The notes under the pieces: generated by a model
What the model was told of the DNA's origin: nothing
The model's database searches: none
The model's input: only the letters and a program-made list of their open reading frames with translations
Program-made: the position numbers and the translations under genes
Shown: positions 23,901 to 32,900 of the stretch, one piece after another
How positions within the stretch are numbered: position 1 is the stretch's first letter
Layout of the letters: every line of letters begins with the position of its first letter
Assembly (NCBI RefSeq): GCF_000003815.2
Contig: NC_049983.1
Span: 3,485,793-3,540,711 of the forward strand
Direction of reading: 5' to 3'
Origin: Branchiostoma floridae
Taxonomy: Eukaryota; Chordata; Leptocardii; Amphioxiformes; Branchiostomatidae
DNA length: 54,919 bases

Positions 23901-26900
23901 ACCCTATCCATTCTGGGGAGGGAGGGGGGTAAAAGTGCCTACCCCAAATTTGACGTCGTATAACTCCGAAAAGGCTTGTGCTAGGACAACCAAACTTGGT
24001 GACTTTTCCTAAAATATTATTGTCAACAATTTACAAGAAAATTATATTAAGTTTATAATTTTTCGTGCTGCCATGGAATGGGGTTTCTGAAAAGCATATT
24101 TAACAAAAATCACCAATTTTGCTTTAAACAATGGTTTTTTAACTAAGATGTTCTTGCTAAACTACACTTGTATTCATAAATCTATGATATCTAACATATC
24201 TTGTGATATGTGATATTATAATTAGATACTCATAATTCATGCTAATGTGATGACGTAATTTGTCAAAATCCAAGATGGCCGAAAATAATATGATGAAAAG
24301 TATAATCAGCTTATTTTCGGTCGGATTTCAGCACAACTTTGTATTTTATTACCCAAAAAAAAAAACATTTATGTAAACGTTTTCAATCCATTACCATGGG
24401 ATTTTAGGGTTAGATGTTGAAAAAAAGATGTATCTTAAGACATTTCAGGTTGCTGATACAAGATGGCGGATTGAAAGTGATAGCTAAAATACATATTTGT
24501 ATTACCTAATTTTGACGTCGTTGCTTTGGCCATTGGCAACACAAGTCGTAGACGACTCAAATATTGATAAGACCTTTATTGTTAACGTTTTGTGTGGCAA
24601 ATGTACGTATTGTGGGAATTCCCCGTTTTGGCCAGAAAGGCAATTAATGAATTCATTATAATCTAATATAACGTAATAATGATATCGAAATTTCAGGAAT
24701 GATAAAACTTCACTAGCGTATCATCCCCTGCAAATTTGGTTAATGTATGGTAAGCCGTTTCGAAATTACGAAGGGGGCGAATGTGGTATTACACCCCCGG
24801 GACTGGCCCCCCCCCCCCCCGGCAAAAAAAAAAAAAGGCCAATTTTGGATAGGGATAAGATGCTAGAGATGTTTTAAAAAATCTATTCCAATGCAGAGAC
24901 AAAAGAGTTGATAGTTGGAAACCGTTCTCTTGCTTGTGCGCTTACCTTATTGTAACATGCAATTAAGGATTTACACATGTTAGTTTTTATTGCTCATTAG
25001 GTATGAAATGATAATTTATTTTGCATTTGTATTTTGTATCTTGTCGGTGACCGTACGGAAGTCACTGCACTTTTATTTGCGTCGATAAGGTGACTTACGT
25101 CCTTCCCGGCTAAGTGCTCCATGCCACTGGCAACATCACATGCGATACGCAGGAGCATGACGGGTGACAGGGTGGAAGTGGTTTTCACTTCAGGCCGCAT
25201 GTTAGCGTACGGCCTCTCCGTCATGTGCACACGTGACTTTCTCAGGTACTTTAAAAGATCTCCGTTCGCAGCTAGTTCAAGAGCCATGTACTGTTGACCT
25301 GAATTGTCCAAAATGCAGTCAATTGTTCTGCAATAAACTTTGGCTTTACTTGATTACAACGCTTTTCAGCAATTATCTAATGTATTCAAAATATAATTTA
25401 AATGGTGTTACCATGTTATCATCATAACAATGCAATAACGTCAAGCTAGGACAAAGTGGATCTGCACTCAAGTTTTACAACGTATATATAACCAGCGTAT
25501 ATATAACCAACGTGTTCAACCTTCATGACCACTTAGACTTTATAGTGAGGGCAACTTTTCTACTTTGGCCAAACTTTTTTCATTCGCACGCTGGCATCAG
25601 TTTGGGGTTCGCATGTCATTGGATAATCAAATCAAAACGGCCTTAGCAGTGCTTAACACCACTAAACAAAACAACAACAACAGAAAAACAAATGATAATT
25701 ATGGATGTGCTACTAAAATGTAAGACTTAGTAGTATGCATAAGAATAAAGGTCTGCTTGGTAGAAGTATTGTTAACGCGTTATTGCTTACAGATTCAAGA
25801 AAGAATCCAACAAAGTGCTCCTTACCACAAAAGCTCCACACAACAAGATAATGGTTTTTCTTGGAAACAATTAATAGCTAGCTGTCATGAACGGAAAATC
25901 CACGTCATTGAAACCTCCAACCTTTGTGATTGCAGGTTCCAAGCAGGTTTACGATGTTAGGATGGTAGCCAACGTGCCGCATGATGTCTACTTCTTGCTG
26001 AAACTCTTGATGGCTTTCCTGATCAGCCCCACCTGAAAAAAAAGACATTATCAACACAACGTAAAGAGGCTCATTCTATATCTAAGCCAATTTATATGCC
26101 AAAAATGTCTTTATACTTTCACAAAACTCTCAGCTTTGGGGTTTCCTATACCGCAATGAGTGGCAGCACCTAACGAGGAGGTAAAATATCACGCACTGAT
26201 CGAAATTTCACCATGTGTGACGATAAGAAAGAAAGGAAAGAAAGAAAGAAGATGTTAGCAATGATATGACTTATTTTAAGGTAATTGTTATAAGCACTTA
26301 CTTTTGAGCACTTTGATAGCCGATTGGACCATATCCCCACCCAGCTTTACCGTTCCCTTGCGAACTTCCCCAAAGTTGCCTGACCCAAGGAGCTGGGAAC
26401 TCAAGGAGATGTCATTCCAAGACAGCTCACGTTCACTATTTCCCATAATCCTCAGCGGGATGTGGTAAGGAGGTTCGCTGACGTCCGCTGCTGGCTGATG
26501 CTGGGAAGAAATTGAAGGAGTCATCTTCTTCATAGCCTCGTTAATTGTTCACTGAATGAGTGAATGACCTTTATTGTACATTATCATATAGCCAGGCGCC
26601 GCGGACCAATCAGAAGGCCCCGTTCCATGTTGGTTGTGACGCCGTAACAAATAGATTCAGGCCAGGCAGGTGTGTATCGCTCCTCTGACTGGTCGGAATG
26701 AATCGACACCGGCACCGGTGTCGATTAATTTTGACCAATCAAAAGTAGCGATACACACAAGAAAGTAAGGTATATGCAGGTATTGGCCAATAAAAAGGAG
26801 CGAAACATATGCCAGAGCAGAGAGAATAAGTAAAGACTGCAAAGGGGAATGGCTCTTTCTAACATTGAATACAAATGCATATGGCTCGTTCTCATTTTAA

Positions 26901-29900
26901 TGTCGAAATGCTGTCGCCTGACTTTACGGCTTGATATGGAGAAAATTATAGACAATATCACTGGTTTCCTTCATTTTTCCCTATTCCCTGTAATGTTTTA
27001 CAAAAGATGCACAACAACATTCGTATTGGTTGATGGCTTAGACGGTTATTATAGCCACGAGTCGGATTTCACACCCTAAAAAATGGCTGTCGCCTGAGAA
27101 GAAACGAAGAATTTAAATAGTAGCCAAAAATGTAACAATTCAGTTCCTAGAATGATTGTTCGGTAGGTGAAACCAGCTACCCAGGCCCTCTGCACGATCA
27201 CGTCAGATCGCTCCTGTCACTGATCTTGGAGGCTGTGTGAGGTGGTTTATGCCTGTCGCCAGATTCTGTAACAAACGTTACCACCACGAATACGATGGTT
27301 GCCACGGTTTTATTATCCACGTATAAGACTAGAAATGGCCATTTTTGTGACGCTGTACAGTTTTTCTGGCTTCCTAAAGAAACAAGAAAGGGTTGTTGAC
27401 TGTTATTTGTATCCCACCTTGCTTAACAAAATGTTGTACGGAAATGACTTAAAAAACGTTACCATTGTTCCATGCTGTCTAAGCTTTCTATTTGACCTGG
27501 TATAAAAAAGCTGCCCACTTTTCAAATGTTCCTAGGGACATCCACTTATACCTAAATGATGTAGTCAATAAGGTAAGTCCTTTAGAAGAAAACAGGGTTA
27601 AGTTTACTGTTGTAACAAACGTTACCGGTAACGTTTGTTACATGCCCTGTAATGTATTACCAATGGGACCAAAAATAATAAGTTGCCATTTTTTGGTTAA
27701 AAGAGGAATTTTCCTAAAGAACCAGGTAGTTTTCACTGAAAATAAAGCCGATTTATTTTTCGCCAAAAAAAATGCCATTTTCGACATTTCAATGAGAACG
27801 AGTGATATATATAGGAACAGATTCTGTTTCTTACAAAATGTTTGTCTAATTTCTTATACAAGACTTGTCTAAACGCATCACAAACAGATACGTATATCCG
27901 TTTCATTAAGCACGGAATCTTCTTTGATACGGTTAGAAAGCACGATTTTTTTCCATCTGATACAATTTACAGTGTAAGATAAAATGTCGTTCATCTTCTA
28001 CTTGATGTAAGTCACAATATTGACAAATTCTATGCTGCAGAAGAGTGTGAATGCGTCCTCCCGTTCTGATTGTTCTGAATTTCGATGTAATTTGTGAAAA
28101 CATTGTAATTGTAAGAAGGGAGGTAATGCTGTTAATTAGACCATATAGCTCATTCCTGTAAGCATACACATTTTTACTGTTTATCATGACCTATCAAAAC
28201 ATGCAACGCTAATGATCCTTACCAAATCGTTACGATGTTCATCTTGTCGCCTTGCCTGGGGTGTAGGTGCCGCCTGCTTTGCCTTGTTCCTCCTGGATTG
28301 GGTATGCAATTGATATAAGGTAAAAAAAAGTTTCCTGTGGCCTTATTAGTTCAATGAGTCATATGATAATTTCATTGTTTGTGTAGACTGCCTCACCCTT
28401 TCTCCCTCAAAATAATTCGATAGAAACGAGTGCGGCCACAAAGTTGCCCAAAAATTCTATAAATCGATAAATACATCTGGTGTAGTTGTAGATTATCATG
28501 AACCCTAAAGCAAGGAAAGTGCAGCCCAAAGCTTTGTCCTTTTGTTTCTTACCTCCAAATGAATACTCCCAAACCTGCGAGAAGCAACAAAGAGAGCAAC
28601 ACAGCAACAACTCCTCCTACTATGGCTGGTATCGAGCTGGATGACGATGGACATTTTTGGTCTGAAAATAGCAAGAAATCCCCAAATAGATAAAGGGATG
28701 CAACATATAATCAATATCTTAGTGTATGCCAAAATCTAGATGAAGTCTTCTGCACAGATGTTAAATTTCATTTCATTTGCTTTTACGATTTGAAGACAGT
28801 AGCCCAAGATATATTTGAATTTGGTGATATGCAAATGAAAGATGAATACTTTTAGGCCTTTATCAAGAAAAAAATTCTCTATCTTTATAGCAAATTTCAG
28901 GTCACACCCGCCCTAAAATGAGCAGAAGAAAGATGACAAACTCGATCAAAAGCAATGCATTCCCTCCCATACTTACGGTATGAAGTGAAATCTAATAATG
29001 ACTGAAAAATTATAAGAAAGAAAACAACAAATATACTGATGAAAATCCTGGCTTCCGAGTCGTTTGCACATGTGCAGTTGAATCCTCCGATGACGTTGTA
29101 ACATCGGCCCGGGTCGCACGGGTTGTTTGCACAGTTGTCAATCACGTTACGGCAGAGGTAACCGTCGTACCCCACCTTACAGGTGCACTCGTACGACCCC
29201 ACCAGGTTTCTACACGTCCCGGTAACGCAGTTTTGCGTAAGGCTGTAAAAGAGACGTACATGTATTTTGAACTGCCTAAGTGTCCTACCATGATTCTGAA
29301 GGCAGGAACACTGGACTGCTGTTGGTCAGGCCTGCGTGTCACTGGTTATAGTTCTTAAAAATCCAAACAATTTTGCCATTTTATCTACTGCCATCAAAGA
29401 TGCCAGACAATTTGTCTGGGGCATTTTCCGTGCATGAAATAGATTCGTCTTTTTTCTGATATGCACTGTTTTCAGACTAAATCAAACACAACAATACAAA
29501 AAGACAAGATGAATAAACATATTACTTTGTTTTACCTGCACTCGTCTACGTCATCTTCACAGCTCACACCCGAGGAGCCTCGAGGACAGGTGCAGTTCCT
29601 ACCGGAGATGCTAGGGGTCGCCGAGGTTCCCTCAATGCAGGTGCCACCAAGATGACACGGGAAGTTGTAGCAGTTTCGCTCAGTGTCACAATTCTTTCCT
29701 AAAGAAAATAGAATGCAATTGTAAGGTTAAACAATAAAGAGACATATCTCAGAAACTTTTTTACATTGAATTTCACTTTCTTACGCACTTGGGTAAGTGC
29801 CTTGTGTGTCATGAGCGACATTCCATACCACGGGCCTCGTCATCTTCTATCAGCATTTGGGGAAGATTTAGCAGTTAAGAAATGTATAACGTTATCGACA

Positions 29901-32900
29901 TTTCATCACTCTTGGCGCAGTTTTGTACCCTTCTCAGCACCGTCATACCTTGTGCATGTTCCCCAGTCTGATGATCCACTGGGTTAAATGCATTAAGTAA
30001 CATAATTTCCTCGGATATCGTCAGACAGGGTTCGCCACAAGGCCTGGACACGGCTGCAAAATTGTTTCCTGGTAAGTTTTTATTTCTAGGAATATCTATG
30101 TTGCCTCAAAATCGAGGGGCTCTTTTTCTTTCATGTAAGGACCATATCTGCTAAAGTCTCAACCGATCCTTATATGGCCTGGGCGTAAAGTTGTTTGCGT
30201 TCTGCTATAAATGTCGAAAATAGAATCCTTTGACCTTCTTTAAAGGTAGACGGAGTACAGAGGACGTATGCAGGCGATTAAAAAGGCTTTCTTGTCGCGA
30301 ACCCTCAGTGTCTGCACATTCAGAAGTTCCTAGCTCTATTTTCATGTATTTCGCGGTTTCATTTTTTAAGTAAGATATGTATTCCGCATGAAATGACTAG
30401 TTTTCAGGAATTGCTGTCTTACAGCTGGAAAATAAAAGAAAAGATTACAAAATGTTGAAAGAATAACGTGAGTACAAAATATTTTCTATCACGTACCTAT
30501 AAAAATACGTCTATGCATAGGACTTTTCAGAACCAAGCTGCCAGAATCTGTACAAACAACTACAGCAGGGAGGCTAGTGTTACCAAAATGAAATCATGGA
30601 TGTCACTTGAAAACAGAAGGAAAATACCCAGACTTTGCATGATGTGCAAATGACCAGTAAACCGGTGGACGTACCGACTGATAAGTATCTAATATGAGCT
30701 AAAAAAAAGAAGAACGAGGAATAGTCATGCCTTCAACTATCAGAGTTACCAACCTAGAATTGATGTGTTCAAAAATTCTTCTTTTTTTCCATCCAGAACT
30801 GTTGTAGAGCGGAATTTGTTATCACCAAGCACAGTTGGGGCATCTTCTCTGGATAGTTTTAAAGAAGACTTGCAGACAGATGTGCATAAGTTAGGTGTGA
30901 CGGGTCGTTTAGTGTAATATAACCAGCTGCTGTCGCGCCGCGTGCCTGTGAAGCTGGTGTGTTACGCCGACGGGCGGTTATACCGGCTATATAAACTTAG
31001 ATACAAATGCAGATTCAGTAATGTTGTCCTACTTGGCCCGACTCTTGTCTGTATGAAACAGCGACCCTGCCATCTTTCCTTCTACCTACGGTAGCGCTGG
31101 CCAGCCGTTAACCCTATCCAGACTGGGCTTTTTGGGCCTTCCCTGGCCTGGGGGGGGGGGGATTGTCTCATTCGCCCCCCCCTTCCTATTTTCAAAACGG
31201 CTTACTGTACGATCACCAAATTTGCAGGGTGGGTTGTACTCATCGAGTTTTATAATTCCTGAAATTTGTATATCATTATGACGTAATATGACGTAATTAT
31301 AACGTCATTAATTGATATTTTTGGCTAAAACGGGGAATTCCCATAATACCTAGATATCTCACTCAAAAAGTTACCAATAATGGTTTCTTATTAATATTTA
31401 AGTGTTATTACACTTCTGTTGACAAATGCCGACGCAGCGACGTCAAAATGACGTCATAGAATGACGTCATCTGTAGTTTAGCTATCCGCCATCTTGGATT
31501 ATCAACCTTGAATTTTTCAAGATACATTTTTTTTCAACATATAACGATAAAAGCCGATGGAAATGGATTAAAACGTTCACATGAATGTTTTCTGTAAGAA
31601 AATACCACGTAGTGATGAAATCTGAGTGAAAATAAGCTTGTTATACTTTAAATCATGATATTGTCGGCCATCTTGGATTTTGACCAATTACGTCATCTCA
31701 TTAGCATTATATTATTTATGAATATCTAATTGTAAATGTTCGACTAAGATGTGTTAGATATTAAAGATATATGAAAAGAAGTTTAGAAAGAAAATCTGAA
31801 AATCCCATTGTTTAAACCAAAATTAGTGATTTTTGTAAAATTTTCCTTTCAGAAACCCGTTGCCATGGCAACACGAAAAATCATAAACTTACCCAATTTT
31901 TTTTTAAATTGTCGCCAACAATATTTCAGGAAAACTCACCAAATTTGGTTGTTCAAGCACAAGCCGTTTGGGAGATATAGGAGGTGAAAGTTGGCGCAGG
32001 CCCTTATACCCCCCCCCCCCCCAGTCTGCATAGGGTTAACAACCAATCAAGTCTCCGCAAACGACGAAGAGACAACGTGATTGGTTGATAACTTTCCACC
32101 CAACAAACAGTGGATTATCTGATTGGCTGGCGGCTGTTCAGGCTGAGCTGAGGCAATGATTAGGATGGATCGCAGACCAGTTTATTGCGGGCCGTTTCTC
32201 TTAATATACAAACACGACAGGCCTTGGCATAAGAGGAAGGATTGTGTGGGATATAATATAAGTGAGACTAACCCTTGTATTGCTCAGGACACTGGCATCT
32301 GTAGGCGTTCTCCATGTTAATACAGGTCCCTCCGTTCTGACACGGGTTTGATTGGCACTCGTCGATGTCGATACAGACGAGCGGGTCGGCCCCGGGTGTC
32401 TGTTCGTTCCACCCCGGTTTGCACTCACACACGCCCAGGCTACACACCTGTCCCACACCGGTACATTCCTGAAACAGGCAGGTGTCGAGCTCGTGGCACT
32501 GGTCAAAGGTGGTGTTCCTGTGGCATATTTGTCAGACACAGGCGTTTTATCTTTCGAGTTGTAGCCTAGACAAAGAGCTTGTCATTCACTACTGAACAAT
32601 GTAAATATACAGCACAATATTAACATACTGCTTCTATTTGTGTCAAACAGTGCATACAGGCTATATAAAGCAAAGAAGTAACATAATACTATTATTACTG
32701 TCAGTCAGTGCACTATACAGACTATACATAGTACAGTATAGTAACATAAACGATTTAAAAAACGATGATTAATCCAAACTGAGCACAGCACTAATCAAAA
32801 TATACAGTACACAAAATCACTTTTCAAGGGATTGTTATACTATATGCTATCTTTTGACATCAATTCCTCTCATTTTGAGTTCATTATTCAACATACCATA

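Noticed and set aside
27492-27872. 126-codon plus-strand frame
   Set aside because: Lies in an RTK intron and runs through a palindrome; no recognisable protein features.
28977-29001. 25-nt microexon between 'tttttcag' and gtaagt
   Set aside because: Using it requires an upstream donor that would remove the EGF Cys pair (FNCTC) or leave an intron of about 35 nt; kept only as a splice-ambiguity finding.
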